A stretch of DNA of 44,140 nt from Ignavibacteriales bacterium (GCA_016182545.1 JACPGG010000026.1:1-44140), one strand, 5' to 3'. Shown: positions 30,821 through 42,312, counted from the first letter of the stretch. The notes: generated by a model from the sequence alone, not told the origin. Numbers and translations are program-made.

Positions 30821-33340
30821 ATGAACCGATTTATCTTTTTTTATTTTATTGTTTATGTGAATATTGCTTCTGCATCGGTCGGGATACTGGAGGGACGTAT
30901 TACAGATGCATCTACAGGGGACGGATTGCCCAGTGGGATTGTCCGAATTGTTGGAACCCGCGTGGGCGCGGTGAGCGACCAGGAAGGATATTACGTGGTG
31001 TACGGCGTGCAAACCGGCGTTTATGAAATTGAGATCACGCTACTTGGATACCGTAAAGTTATTGTAAAAAAAGTGGAAATATTTTCAGACCGACGTACAA
31101 GAATAGATATACAACTGGAAACTGCTGCAATCGATCTTCAGGCTGTAGAAATAATCGCTCATAAGCAATTTATACAACGAGACATACCAGCAACAGCGTA
31201 TGCGATCGGATCCTCAAAAATTGAACAACTCCCCGTTTCTTCAGTTAAAGATGTGCTGGCGTTGCAGCCCGGTGTGACGTTGGAAGGGAATGTCAGAGGG
31301 GGGAAGACTCACGAAGTCTTATTTCTTATCGATGGGATGGCGGTACAAGATTTAATGAAAGGCGGATTATCCACAGACCTGCCGAAGAGCGCAATTTCTG
31401 AGATAAATATATTTACCGGAGGATTCGATGTTGAATATGGCAATGCGCTCTCTGGTGTCGTCAATGTCGTAACAAAATCAGGTGACAATGAGCATAAAAC
31501 AGGACTAAGATTTGAGAAAGACAATTGGTTTGCCGGCAATTGGAATAAACAGACTGATAAGAGAACCGAGATTGAAGGTTTTGCCCGTGGACCGGTGTTC
31601 ACCGATCAACTCTACTATTTCACAGCGCATACGCTCCGTCTCTCCGATACACAATGGTGGCAGGATTTGGGAAATTTCTTTCCGTCGCCGGTGAGCAAAG
31701 AATATTTGGGGATGGGAAAATTTGATCTCGTATCCGAATCAAACATGCGGTTATCAGGACAGGCTGTCTACAACTTTCTTCGATGGCGCGATTACGAGTT
31801 CTCTTGGCGGTATAATCTTTCCGGGCTGCCGTTGCGCACCAAAGATTCTTTTCGAATCGGACTCGTGTACACTGATTCACCGTGGAAAAATTTCGTCTGT
31901 AACATAAATGCAAGCTATTCACACCTCCATAATCACATTGGTGAGGAATCGAAAAATGATATTGTCGTTAATCCGTACCAATATGATATTTATCTTCGTT
32001 ATGTTGTTAAAGGGTCAAGAAATTGGTGGGCAGATTCAAAGCAAAAGGTATATTCTGTAAAGGGATTAGTTAGTTATCAATTGGACAAGGTACATACGCT
32101 GAAAATTGGCGGTGAATTCAACCAGTATGATATTTTTTCCGACCTGATAAAATACGAGCCTCAACTCACGTACTTCGGTAAACCGATTGAGACGCAGCCG
32201 TTGCTGAACTACAGCAGCCAGTATTTATATCGCCCATCATCGGGAAGCTTCTTTGTACAGGATAAAATTGAATTCCAACGTGACGGTGCCATACTAAGTT
32301 TGGGAGGACGATGGGACTTCCATAATCCGAAAGCAGAGCGCCCGATAGTGGAATATATTCCGACCCGTCCAAATGAGTTCACACAGGTTATCAAAGGGAG
32401 TGCACCCTCCAGTTTGAAGCAACAGTGGAGTTTACGGATAGCATTTTCAGTTCCCACAGGACCTTCCAGCATTTTCTTTATGAACTTCGGGCAATTTTTT
32501 CAGATGCCGTTGTTCGATTATCTGTACTCAGGCATCAACCCGGTGCAGTTGAGAGGCTTGTCGAAAAACGTTCTCAGCGGCAATCCGGATCTTCAGCCCG
32601 AACGCACCAACGCATGGGAGATTGGCTTCAAGCAGCTGCTCAAGAATTCGTATATCCTTTCGGTAACTTATTTCAAAAAATTGACAACGAATCAGGTCGA
32701 TTCGAAAACGCTTGTCCCTTTTGACAGCAAGTTTGCCGGAGACTATGGGTTTGCTTCGTATGTCAATAATGCCGAAGCGAACGCACAGGGGGTGGAAATT
32801 ATCTTCACCCGCGATCGCGATGATAATTTTTCAAGCAGTGTCTCATATACGTTTATGATTGCTGAGGGGATGAGTGAAACAGCCGATCAATCGATCAATT
32901 ATGCTCAGTGGGGTTTTGCAGTAGCCCCTGTTGAACACCCGCTCAGCTGGGACCAGCGACATACGATAAAAATTGACGCGAGCGCGAAACTATGGTGGGG
33001 GATCGAATCGAATATCATTGCTATTATCAATTCGCCGCGTCCGTATACATTTTTCCCGACACGGGATGGATTTACTCCATCCGATCCGCAGCGGGAGTTC
33101 ATTCCCAACAACGTTCGTATGAAATCGACATTATTCACAAATCTTAAAATTTCCAAGACATTCGAACTTGATGTGCTGACGCCCTCGCGGTTGTCTGTCT
33201 ATCTGGATAGCCGCAATGTCTTCAATGTGAAGAATGTGAAATGGTACGATTCAAACGGGAAAATAGGAGGTGAATTGGAGGATCCCACGGCATTTTACGA
33301 ACTAAGGAGAACGCGGGTTGGGTTAACATATGAATTTTAA
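30821..33340 (+). CDS. TonB-dependent outer-membrane receptor
   Basis: 839 residues. A signal peptide (1-18) is followed by a carboxypeptidase-regulatory-like domain (about 22-100: GILEGRITDASTGDGLPSGIV, GAVSDQEGYYVVYGV, GYRKVIVKKVEI), then a plug domain (about 115-230: VSSVKDVLALQPGVTLEG, EVLFLIDGMAVQDLMKGG, EINIFTGGFDVEYGNALSGV) and a 22-strand-type barrel to the C-terminus (VYLDSRNVFNVKNVKWYDS, LRRTRVGLTYEF). It imports or secretes an unknown ligand across the outer membrane using TonB energy. The two lipoproteins behind it are probably partners. Confidence 0.93.
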   Translation: MNRFIFFYFIVYVNIASASVGILEGRITDASTGDGLPSGIVRIVGTRVGAVSDQEGYYVVYGVQTGVYEIEITLLGYRKVIVKKVEIFSDRRTRIDIQLETAAIDLQAVEIIAHKQFIQRDIPATAYAIGSSKIEQLPVSSVKDVLALQPGVTLEGNVRGGKTHEVLFLIDGMAVQDLMKGGLSTDLPKSAISEINIFTGGFDVEYGNALSGVVNVVTKSGDNEHKTGLRFEKDNWFAGNWNKQTDKRTEIEGFARGPVFTDQLYYFTAHTLRLSDTQWWQDLGNFFPSPVSKEYLGMGKFDLVSESNMRLSGQAVYNFLRWRDYEFSWRYNLSGLPLRTKDSFRIGLVYTDSPWKNFVCNINASYSHLHNHIGEESKNDIVVNPYQYDIYLRYVVKGSRNWWADSKQKVYSVKGLVSYQLDKVHTLKIGGEFNQYDIFSDLIKYEPQLTYFGKPIETQPLLNYSSQYLYRPSSGSFFVQDKIEFQRDGAILSLGGRWDFHNPKAERPIVEYIPTRPNEFTQVIKGSAPSSLKQQWSLRIAFSVPTGPSSIFFMNFGQFFQMPLFDYLYSGINPVQLRGLSKNVLSGNPDLQPERTNAWEIGFKQLLKNSYILSVTYFKKLTTNQVDSKTLVPFDSKFAGDYGFASYVNNAEANAQGVEIIFTRDRDDNFSSSVSYTFMIAEGMSETADQSINYAQWGFAVAPVEHPLSWDQRHTIKIDASAKLWWGIESNIIAIINSPRPYTFFPTRDGFTPSDPQREFIPNNVRMKSTLFTNLKISKTFELDVLTPSRLSVYLDSRNVFNVKNVKWYDSNGKIGGELEDPTAFYELRRTRVGLTYEF

Positions 33341-33357
33341 TTTATGCAGAGTTACAT

Positions 33358-34047
33358 ATGCATACTAACTCTGTACATATTTTGATCACTGGTTTTATAG
33401 TAGTATTGCTTGCAGCCTCATGTAATGAAAACCTCCCCTCCCGCAATGATCCAAAATCACCGCTTAACGGTTTTGTAGAATTTGTGAACACTTCCGCGTA
33501 CGATACTACAGCACCGGCGTTTTCGAGTATCATTGTCAATCCTGAATATACAGTTTATCTTCATACAATAAATACCTACGACGAGACATTCGACGGTGTG
33601 GGTGCGTTTAACGGTATGCTCGAACTTGAGTCCGTACAAAATCCTAAAATCAGGAAAACATTAAAGTTTGACAAAACTTCTTTGGTTGAGAACAGAAGGT
33701 ATAAATTCGATCCTGTGACAAATACACTCACGCTCGATCCCGGACACGAGCTTGTGTTTTTTACAAAATGGAATCTGCACTCCGATGATAACATTAAACC
33801 GGACTCGCTATTTCCGTTACGTACCGATTATGATTGTTTTAAACTGGTATACTTACGCCGAGGAAAGGTAAGAGCAGTTCGGTACTGGAATCCGAGAAAA
33901 TATTGGCGTGAAGAGTTTTTTGTATCCGGATATCTCAAACCGTTTTTGGATTTAGCTGCTGTTCAGATCCCGCGTCAAAAAGTGATCATAGAATATTCAA
34001 CGTTTAATAAAAGTGACTGTCGGTCCCTTCCCGGTTCTAGGAACTGA
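33358..34047 (+). CDS. Lipoprotein of unknown function, paralogue A
   Basis: 229 residues; a lipoprotein signal ends at Cys22 (VVLLAASC). No known domain. It shares with the next gene NTYDET..G.G.F.G, ENRRYK, DSLF.L..D..C.K, WNPRK, SGY.KPF..LAAV.IPRQ and KSDC.SLP, roughly 40% identity. It begins 17 bases after the receptor stop, so the three genes are probably one operon. A role as surface-exposed partner of the receptor is inference. The base composition looks A/T-rich compared with flanking genes. Confidence 0.68.
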   Translation: MHTNSVHILITGFIVVLLAASCNENLPSRNDPKSPLNGFVEFVNTSAYDTTAPAFSSIIVNPEYTVYLHTINTYDETFDGVGAFNGMLELESVQNPKIRKTLKFDKTSLVENRRYKFDPVTNTLTLDPGHELVFFTKWNLHSDDNIKPDSLFPLRTDYDCFKLVYLRRGKVRAVRYWNPRKYWREEFFVSGYLKPFLDLAAVQIPRQKVIIEYSTFNKSDCRSLPGSRN

Positions 34048-34108
34048 ACATACGATACGTTTTACATTAAGAATGCCGTTTGCCCTAAAATATCAATTTC
34101 AACAAACA

Positions 34109-34789
34109 ATGACCAATGGGATTACAAAAGTAATCATACGGAACGTTCTTTCCGCTCTAAGCGTGTTCTTGTTCAGTACGTGCAACGAACATCTCCCCCC
34201 GGAAAATAATCCCACAGATATTTTGTTTGGATCGTTTGCAATGGAAACTACCTCTACATTTGACTACAAGGGATATTTGGTTTCTCCGGAAGAAACGTTT
34301 ACCATTCTGGTGCGGAATACCTACGATGAAACTCTCAATGGATTTGGTGATTTCAAAGGATTGATTGAGATCACGTGGGCAAGGAATCCGTTATACAAAA
34401 AAACAATACCATTTGACAAATCCACGTTAACTGAGAACAGACGATATAAATACGACGGCGCAAATAATATTCTTACAATGGATCCAAGCGATGAAATGTC
34501 ATTCAGGTTTCGCTGGAGATATGATACGAATGACAGCCTGCGCATCGACTCCCTATTTGAATTGCATGTTGATCCTGCCTGTTACAAAATTGTTTCTGTA
34601 AAACGCGGGAAAAGGTTTGCCAACATTTTTTGGAATCCGAGGAAGTTCGCGAAGGAGATCTTTTATATTTCGGGATATATCAAACCGTTTAGTAATCTTG
34701 CAGCTGTTGTTATTCCTCGTCAGTCAGTCATGATAGAGTATGAAACTTTTTCGAAATCCGATTGTCAATCGCTTCCGAACCCATATTGA
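34109..34789 (+). CDS. Lipoprotein of unknown function, paralogue B
   Basis: 226 residues from MTNGITKVII; a lipoprotein signal with Cys at residue 26 (VFLFSTC) is plausible. The frame extends upstream to 34013 into the end of paralogue A, but those residues look unlike a signal. It is a tandem paralogue of the preceding gene with the same C-terminal landmarks (IPRQ, KSDCQSLP). It may have diverged to bind a different ligand or to form a heterodimer. Nothing else in the sequence indicates its function. Confidence 0.65.
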   Translation: MTNGITKVIIRNVLSALSVFLFSTCNEHLPPENNPTDILFGSFAMETTSTFDYKGYLVSPEETFTILVRNTYDETLNGFGDFKGLIEITWARNPLYKKTIPFDKSTLTENRRYKYDGANNILTMDPSDEMSFRFRWRYDTNDSLRIDSLFELHVDPACYKIVSVKRGKRFANIFWNPRKFAKEIFYISGYIKPFSNLAAVVIPRQSVMIEYETFSKSDCQSLPNPY

Positions 34790-34967
34790 ATCAATATAAT
34801 TATCTTGGTAAGATATCTGTATTGTTTACAAGGAGCTGCTATATGGGGTAAGTAAGAAGCAGTGCAACACAACCATGGCGCGTTTCAGTCAAAAACAATC
34901 TATAAGACAAAAATATCGGTTTTTGGATGTACTTTCTGTATTGTAGACGAAACAAAGGTTCTTGCCC
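34790..34967. other. Intergenic region without recognisable gene
   Basis: The 239-bp gap before the transhydrogenase operon contains no ORF above 25 codons with credible start. A short inverted repeat TATCTT-GG-TAAGATA occurs near 34809. The last part carries a promoter candidate. Confidence 0.5.
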
Positions 34968-34996
34968 TTGTTCGCATTGCAAAGGATAAGTATATT
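34968..34996 (+). promoter_or_regulatory. Candidate sigma70-type promoter of the transhydrogenase operon
   Basis: TTGTTC and TATATT are separated by 17 bases, 32 bases before the start codon. Confidence 0.5.
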
Positions 34997-35028
34997 GACG
35001 GACAATTTAACGAACAGAAAGAAGATCA

Positions 35029-36171
35029 ATGCATATAACAATACCAAAAGAAAATTCGAAGATCGAACTTCGCGTACCGATGCTTCCCATGAATGTTGAA
35101 AAACTGGTGAAGAAGGGGGCAAAGATTACGATAGAAGCAGGCCTCGGTGCCACCGTCGGTATCACTGATGCTGAGTACAAAAAGGCCGGGGCAACGATTG
35201 AGAAAAAGAGAAAGAAGGTCCTGTCGACCGGCGATATCGTGCTGCGTTTACGCAAACCCGATGTAAAGGAAGTTGCTTCTTCGAAGAAAGGAAGCATCCA
35301 TATCAGTTACCTCGATCCGTTCAATGAACCGAAACTGCTGACAGCGTTCGCAAAACAGCATGTCTCTGCCATTTCAATGGAGATGATACCCCGCTCGACG
35401 CGCGCGCAAAAATTGGATGCGCTCAGTTCGCAGGCGAGTCTTGCCGGATACGCGGCGGTGATCGTTGCAGCGGAGAATCTTCAAAAAATTTTTCCGATGA
35501 TGATGACGCCGGCAGGTACGATCCAGCCGTCGAAAGTATTCATCATCGGTGCCGGCGTTGCAGGATTGCAAGCAATCGCAACGGCGAAACGCCTCGGTGC
35601 AAAAGTGGATGCCTTTGACACGCGTCCCGTCGCAAAGAACGATGTTCTTTCGCTCGGCGCAAAGTTTGTCGAGGTCGATCTCGGCGAAACTGGTCAGACC
35701 GCGCAAGGATATGCGAAAGCATTGACCGAAGAGCAACTGAAGAAACAACGCGACGTGATGAAACAGTATTGCGCCCAGGCGGATGTCGTCATCACGACCG
35801 CGCAGGTGTTCGGACGTAAAGCGCCGATCATTGTGACAAAAGAAATGATCGATGCGATGAAACCGGGGAGCGTTGTCGTTGACCTCGCGATCGAAACCGG
35901 CGGCAATGTCGAAGGAGCGGTCTACGGGAAGATCGTCGACAAAAAAGGAGTGAAGATTATCGGACTGGCGAACATGCCGGCGAAAGTTGCGCTGAACGCA
36001 AGTTTGATGTATTCCAACAATCTCTACAATCTGCTCGACGAATTCTGGAACAAAGAAAAGAAAACTTTTGAACTGAAACCTGATGATGAAATCATTAAAG
36101 GATGCCTGATCACGCATGGCGGCGTGATCGTTCATCCGTCATTTGCACCGAAGAAGGGAGAAAAGAAATGA
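35029..36171 (+). CDS. pntAA: NAD(P) transhydrogenase subunit alpha part 1
   Basis: 380-residue NAD(H)-binding domain I of proton-translocating transhydrogenase. Motifs: ITIPKENSKIELRVPMLP at the N-terminus, ISMEMIPRSTRAQKLDALSS, VFIIGAGVAGLQAIATAKRL (Rossmann GxGxxG), VDAFDTRPVAKND, and KPGSVVVDLAIETGGNVEG. In this split form (as in Rhodospirillum) the membrane part of alpha is a separate small protein, here the next gene. It couples hydride transfer from NADH to NADP+ with proton influx and supplies NADPH. Confidence 0.97.
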   Translation: MHITIPKENSKIELRVPMLPMNVEKLVKKGAKITIEAGLGATVGITDAEYKKAGATIEKKRKKVLSTGDIVLRLRKPDVKEVASSKKGSIHISYLDPFNEPKLLTAFAKQHVSAISMEMIPRSTRAQKLDALSSQASLAGYAAVIVAAENLQKIFPMMMTPAGTIQPSKVFIIGAGVAGLQAIATAKRLGAKVDAFDTRPVAKNDVLSLGAKFVEVDLGETGQTAQGYAKALTEEQLKKQRDVMKQYCAQADVVITTAQVFGRKAPIIVTKEMIDAMKPGSVVVDLAIETGGNVEGAVYGKIVDKKGVKIIGLANMPAKVALNASLMYSNNLYNLLDEFWNKEKKTFELKPDDEIIKGCLITHGGVIVHPSFAPKKGEKK

Positions 36172-36463
36172 CACTGGAACTTTTAGCCATGCTGCTGATG
36201 ATCTTTGTGCTGGCGATCTTTCTTGGAGTGGAACTGATCTCCAAGGTACCGTCGATCCTTCACACGCCGTTGATGTCCGGATCGAATGCAATCTCGGGGA
36301 TCACCGTGGTCGGCGCATTGGTTGCGTCGGGTGAAGGGCACAACATGCTCAGCACTCTGCTTGGCACTGCAGCCGTCGCATTCGCAATGATCAATGTCGT
36401 TGGCGGATATCTTGTGACGAACAGGATGCTTGCAATGTTCAAGAAGCACGAGGAGAAACCACA

Positions 36464-36467
<4 letters not shown>
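36168..36467 (+). CDS. pntAB: NAD(P) transhydrogenase subunit alpha part 2
   Basis: 99 residues with three membrane helices (about 4-22, 37-57, 62-84). It is the alpha-side part of the membrane domain II. Motifs: FLGVELISKVPSILHTPLMSGSNAISGI. It overlaps pntAA by 4 bases (ATGA) and pntB by 4 bases, giving translational coupling of the three subunits. The longer upstream frame in the track is not real, because it lies inside pntAA. Confidence 0.96.
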
Positions 36468-37864
<1,397 letters not shown>

Positions 37865-37880
37865 GAAGAGCATGAGGAGA

Positions 37881-37918
37881 ATGAAAAAGGGCGTTCATTG
37901 AACGCCCTTTTTCATTTT
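37881..37918 (+). terminator. Rho-independent terminator after pntB
   Basis: A 16-bp perfect stem (ATGAAAAAGGGCGTTC / GAACGCCCTTTTTCAT) with loop ATT, its 3' arm rich in T. It works in both directions in principle. Confidence 0.88.
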
Positions 37919-37925
37919 ATAGACA

Positions 37926-37960
37926 AAGGTGCGACTCACTTTTAAAGTGAGTCGCACCTT
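37926..37960. repeat. Hairpin repeat between pntB and the S9 peptidase
   Basis: A perfect palindrome of 35 bases: AAGGTGCGACTCACTTT and TAAAGTGAGTCGCACCTT. It differs from the hairpin at 28515 by a paired change in the stem (ACTC/GAGT instead of ATTC/GAAT). It lies six bases beyond the minus-strand stop codon. Confidence 0.85.
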
Positions 37961-37966
37961 GGAAAA

Positions 37967-40642
37967 CTATTTCAACTCACTCGACATTGTTCCGCCCCCC
38001 ATCGCGGCGGGCATCGTTGCATCGCTCTTCAACATCGTGCGGTCTCCTGCATTCACCCAATAGAGAGATTTTATTCCGCCTTCTTCCAGGTGTGTAATTT
38101 CGATCTTGAATGCATCGAACGTTCCTTTGGCGATTGTTACTTTCTCTTTTCCCAGCACTTTCAGTCCTACTTTTTTTGTCGAAGCGGACATGATATCGAA
38201 CGTGCTGTATGTGGTTTGATATCCTTCGGCAAAAGGAAGCGTCGCGAGTACAGCACCGGATGAATTCGAACTCGGCATCGTCGGTCCATCCAATGTTGCA
38301 TTGATCGGCATCGTTTGTCCTCCCGCCATCATCGTGCCGGTCACAGATTTGTCCGTAAATGTGAATGAAATGCTTGCCGGTCCTTGCTGCACTTGCTGCC
38401 GCAGCGGCAGTAATGTTGTAGCATCATAGTCAACCGTATCAACGCCGCTTCCCATCGCGCCGCTGGTCGATTCAACGATGCGCACGACATCTTTCTCCCC
38501 CAGTTTTGCTTTCATGATCGTGCGGGAGAATGTCATTGCCATTTGCTGACCCCGCATGTTCATCTTCATATCGTATTCTGTTTTTCCCTCTTTGATCAAT
38601 GCGGGATTGAACATAAGCGCAGTCGTCGGCATTGCAACCGGTGCAGATTTCTCCGGCATCTTCACCGTGGAAATATCGACGGTGATATCATCCAATTTTT
38701 TCTGAATCTCCGGCGGAACATCTTCCTGTACACGTCCGCCGAGATGTTTCGCAAAGAAACGTTCCATTGCAACGATCATCGCCAATCGATTTTCGCGTCC
38801 GGCAAATCCGTGCCCTTCATCAGGCGCGACCATGTATTCAACCTTCCTGCCGAGATCGCGCGTTGCAACGACGATCTGATCGGATTCCGCTTTCTTCACA
38901 CGCGGATCGTTTGCACCCTGCACTACATACAGCGGCGCTTTGATATTCTTTGCGGAATTCAGCGGCGACTGCTCTTCCAGCATTTTCTTCTCTTCCGGTT
39001 TATCCATATCGCCGACACGAACGGCGAACATCTTCTTCATCGGCGCCCAGTACGGAGGAATCGAATTAAGCAGCGTGATGATGTTTGACGGTCCGACGAT
39101 GCTGAAACCGGCGGCATAAACATCCGGAGTGAATGCAAGTCCGGCAAGTGTTGCGTACCCGCCGTACGAGCCGCCGCCGATCCCGATCTTCTTCGGGTCA
39201 GCGATTTCTTCTTTGATCAGATAATTCACGCCATCGGTGATATCGTGCTGCATCGCTCCGGTCCCCCATTCTTTGTTGCCGGCGTTCAAGAATTTCTTTC
39301 CGTATCCGACCGATGCGCGGAAGTTCGGCTGCAGCACAGCATAGCCGCGGTTCGCAAGGAATTGTGCGTACGGATTGTATCCCCACACGTCGCGTCCCCA
39401 CGGTCCGCCGTGGATCCACATGACGACGGGCAGATTCTTTGCAACGACACCTTTCGGTACGGTCAGATACGCCGGGATTGTTATTCCATCCCGTGCTTTG
39501 TATCGTACAGGTCTCATCGGTGCAAGATTTTCGCTCGGCAAATTAGGGCGGGATTTGTAAACGAGCGTTACCTTTCCGGTTTTGGTATCGTACAAATAGC
39601 GTGAACCGGGATCGACATCGCTCGAAACCGTGACCATCCACACTGTTTCATCTTCCGTCATGTTCGCGATGGAGACTTCACCCTTCGGCATTGCCTTTTG
39701 CATCCTCGTGTAATCTTTTTCGAACTGTTTATCCTTGAAATAGATCCGCAACTTGTCCCCGAAGTATGTTGTCGCCAACAGTTTGTCGGTCTTGTCCGAG
39801 AAGATCGGTCCGCCGAAATCGACCTCATTCAACGGATCTTTTTCGATCACTTTGGTTTTGAATGTGGAGAGGTCAAGCAATTCAAATTGTTGCTTGTCGA
39901 TGTTCCCTTTATTTGTGGTAATGTAGATACTTTTTCCGTCGGGAGTGAACCGGAGCGTTCCGAAATTCTCTTCGGGTGTTGTGGAATAAATCTGTTTCAG
40001 ATTATCACCGTCAACAAGAAGAAGTTCCGTTCCGCCATCCGGTGTCTGGCGAAGGCCGAGACGGACGTTTCCGTCAGGATCGATATCCCACCCGGCAACA
40101 TTCTCATCATTCTTCCGGATCAATGTTCGTTCTCCGGTCTCCAGATTTACTTTGTAGACGTCATGCAGTTCCGGTTTGCGGTCGTTCAATCCGATGATGA
40201 TCTCGTTCGGGGTCTTTTTCGGTACATCGTAAATGTATGCGCGGATCTTTTCCACCGGAGTCAGATCGCGCGCGGAAGGGACGGGATCGCCGGATTCAAG
40301 AGGATTCACCGCATAGACGCGGAAGTTTTCATCGCCTCCCTTGTCCTGCGTGAACAATATATATTTTCCGCCTCGCGACCAGAAATAACTCGATACGGGA
40401 CGCTTCGTATCGTTTGTGAGAGGTTTAGCATTTTCAAACGACTCTTCAGTTTTCTTTACCCAGATATTCCGTACGCCGTTGAACGGCTTCACGAACGAGA
40501 TCCATTTTCCATCCGGCGATATTTGTGCGCCGGAAATTTCCGGATCGCCAAAGAAGAGTTCTCTGTCTATTATGGGCGGCATTTGTGCGTGCATAGTTCC
40601 TGTTACCATTATTATGAATAGAACGATTGAAAGCAGTCTCAT
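37967..40642 (-). CDS. S9 family serine peptidase with extra C-terminal beta domain
   Basis: 891 residues. A signal peptide (1-20, THAQ) is followed by a beta-propeller (about 25-370) and an alpha/beta hydrolase domain (380-640) with [18 protein letters not shown], the nucleophile GGGSYGGYA (Ser492), Asp579 in QGANDPRV and His611 in DEGHGFAG. This is the prolyl-oligopeptidase/dipeptidyl-peptidase layout, secreted to the periplasm. From about residue 660 to the end there is an additional beta-rich domain ([44 protein letters not shown]) similar to DUF3108-like proteins, not usual in S9 peptidases. GGGAGG lies at normal distance before the ATG. Confidence 0.9.
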   Translation of the reverse strand: MRLLSIVLFIIMVTGTMHAQMPPIIDRELFFGDPEISGAQISPDGKWISFVKPFNGVRNIWVKKTEESFENAKPLTNDTKRPVSSYFWSRGGKYILFTQDKGGDENFRVYAVNPLESGDPVPSARDLTPVEKIRAYIYDVPKKTPNEIIIGLNDRKPELHDVYKVNLETGERTLIRKNDENVAGWDIDPDGNVRLGLRQTPDGGTELLLVDGDNLKQIYSTTPEENFGTLRFTPDGKSIYITTNKGNIDKQQFELLDLSTFKTKVIEKDPLNEVDFGGPIFSDKTDKLLATTYFGDKLRIYFKDKQFEKDYTRMQKAMPKGEVSIANMTEDETVWMVTVSSDVDPGSRYLYDTKTGKVTLVYKSRPNLPSENLAPMRPVRYKARDGITIPAYLTVPKGVVAKNLPVVMWIHGGPWGRDVWGYNPYAQFLANRGYAVLQPNFRASVGYGKKFLNAGNKEWGTGAMQHDITDGVNYLIKEEIADPKKIGIGGGSYGGYATLAGLAFTPDVYAAGFSIVGPSNIITLLNSIPPYWAPMKKMFAVRVGDMDKPEEKKMLEEQSPLNSAKNIKAPLYVVQGANDPRVKKAESDQIVVATRDLGRKVEYMVAPDEGHGFAGRENRLAMIVAMERFFAKHLGGRVQEDVPPEIQKKLDDITVDISTVKMPEKSAPVAMPTTALMFNPALIKEGKTEYDMKMNMRGQQMAMTFSRTIMKAKLGEKDVVRIVESTSGAMGSGVDTVDYDATTLLPLRQQVQQGPASISFTFTDKSVTGTMMAGGQTMPINATLDGPTMPSSNSSGAVLATLPFAEGYQTTYSTFDIMSASTKKVGLKVLGKEKVTIAKGTFDAFKIEITHLEEGGIKSLYWVNAGDRTMLKSDATMPAAMGGGTMSSELK

Positions 40643-40691
40643 AATTCCTCCCGCAATATGTTTTGAATTGGATAAACTATGGAGTAAATTG

Positions 40692-40719
40692 TTGAAGAAA
40701 GTAATGAAACTTTTACAAA
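40692..40719 (+). promoter_or_regulatory. Candidate promoter for the GHL10 gene
   Basis: TTGAAG and TACAAA are separated by 16 bases, 18 bases before the start codon. A second candidate TTGAAT-16-TAAATT lies just upstream (about 40662-40689). Confidence 0.4.
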
Positions 40720-40737
40720 GATAAAGGTTAATTTTTC

Positions 40738-42312
40738 ATGAAAAAATCATTGGTTTTATTCGTTCTTCTTGTCGGATTCTTTGGATGCGGTGGAACGAAA
40801 CAAGTTATAACCGAAAAAATTTCGCTCGACACATTGCCCCGCGCTGAACGGGAATTTCGCGGTGTATGGGTAGCAACAGTCGGCAATATCGACTGGCCCA
40901 GCAAACCGGGGTTGACGACGGAAGAACAGCAGCGCGAAGCGTTAACTATTCTCGATACGGTCGTCGCATTGAATCTGAACGCGGTCGTCTTTCAAGTCCG
41001 TCCGCACTGCGATGCAATGTATGCAAGTTCGTTGGAGCCGTGGTCGTTCTATTTGACGGGAGAGCAGGGGAAAGCGCCGGAACCGTATTACGATCCTCTC
41101 GAATTTTGGATCGCCGAATCGCACAAACGGGGAATTGAATTGCATGCATGGTTCAATCCGTACCGCGCGCATCTTTCACGGAACAACGAACCGACCGATT
41201 CTTCCATTGTCAAAAAACGGCCCGACCTCGCAAAGAAAATCAGCGACGGAATGTACTGGCTCGATCCTTCCAAAAAAGAAGTGCAGGATATTTCCTATAA
41301 CGTGGTGATGGATGTAGTGAAGCGGTACGATGTAGACGGGATCCATTTTGATGATTACTTCTACCCGTACGGTGATGGGAGTTTTCCCGATGATGAAAGC
41401 TGGGAAGAATTCAGAAAGAAGGACAGCACCACAGCGCGCGAAGATTGGCGTCGTTCGCACGTGAACACATTCATCGAACGGGTTTACAAAGGGATCAAAG
41501 CGGAGAAGAGGCATGTGAAATTCGGATTGAGTCCCTTCGGTATCTGGCGCCCGAAATTCCCGCCGTCAATCGCCGGGTACGATCAATACAATAGACTCTA
41601 TGCCGACGCAAAACTGTGGCTGAACAAAGGGTGGGTCGATTATTGGACGCCGCAACTCTAGTGGCCCGTCAATCAGATACCGCAAAGTTTTCCCGTGCTG
41701 CTCGGGTGGTGGGCAAAAGAAAATACGATGCAGCGAAATCTCTGGCCCGGGATGATCATCAGCCGCTCGCGTGATGAGAGAGCAGCCGATGAGATCTTCA
41801 ACCAGATCATGATCGCGCGGGGATTCGTCCCCGATGGTCCGGGGCATGTACACTTCAGCATGAAGGCATTCCAGCGTGACAGCAGTCTGCTGAACGGCGT
41901 GTTGAGAAACGGTCCGTATCAGAAACAGGCGATCGTTCCTTCGTCGCCGTGGCTTGATAATGAAGCGCCGTCCACTCCGGTCATGGTTCAATCCACAACG
42001 AACGATACCGTCTCCATCTCGTGGTCGCATCCGAATGCCGCCGATGTGTTTCGATCAGTTGTCTATTACAGATATAACGAGACATGGGATTATTCAATAC
42101 GGAGTAAAAGTGATACGTCATTTATTATTCCCGTGTCTCGTATCGTACGGAGGGAATCAAGAAGCCGGAATGGGGAAGTGAATGTTACAGAGACGACCGA
42201 GACACTGAATGCCGTTGCAGTCTCTGCGGTCGATCGTACGGGGAATGAAAGTGCGTTGACGACGATGACCATTGAAATTGCAAATCAACCAAACGGAGAG
42301 CCGACGCAATGA
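40738..42312 (+). pseudogene. GHL10-type glycoside hydrolase lipoprotein interrupted by an in-frame amber codon
   Basis: One reading frame of 524 sense codons is broken once, by TAG at 41659-41661. A lipoprotein signal ends LVGFFGC. The GHL10 (DUF187) domain has EFRGVWVATVGNIDWPSKPG, NLNAVVFQVRPHCDAMY, GIELHAWFNPYRAH, DVDGIHFDDYFYPYG and FGLSPFGIWRP. The TAG falls in the conserved segment TPQL-stop-WPVNQ, where family members have Tyr (QxYWP), so a single base change in a TAC or TAT codon explains it. The frame continues with intact GHL10 sequence (VLLGWWAKENTMQRNLWPG) and an FN3-like domain. The family acts on cell-wall or other polysaccharides. Downstream endA overlaps by 4 bases. It may be a real pseudogene, readthrough, or a sequencing error. 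Confidence 0.8.

Noticed and set aside
38543-40621. Long plus-strand ORFs opposite the S9 peptidase (38543-39088, 39698-40621)
   Set aside because: They are antisense shadows of a clearly coding gene with complete catalytic motifs; their translations show no domain and no signal.
41659-41661. Amber codon as evidence for a genetic code with TAG reassigned
   Set aside because: Several other genes in the window (etfB, pdxJ, the second lipoprotein) end at TAG with intact family C-termini, so TAG is a working stop.
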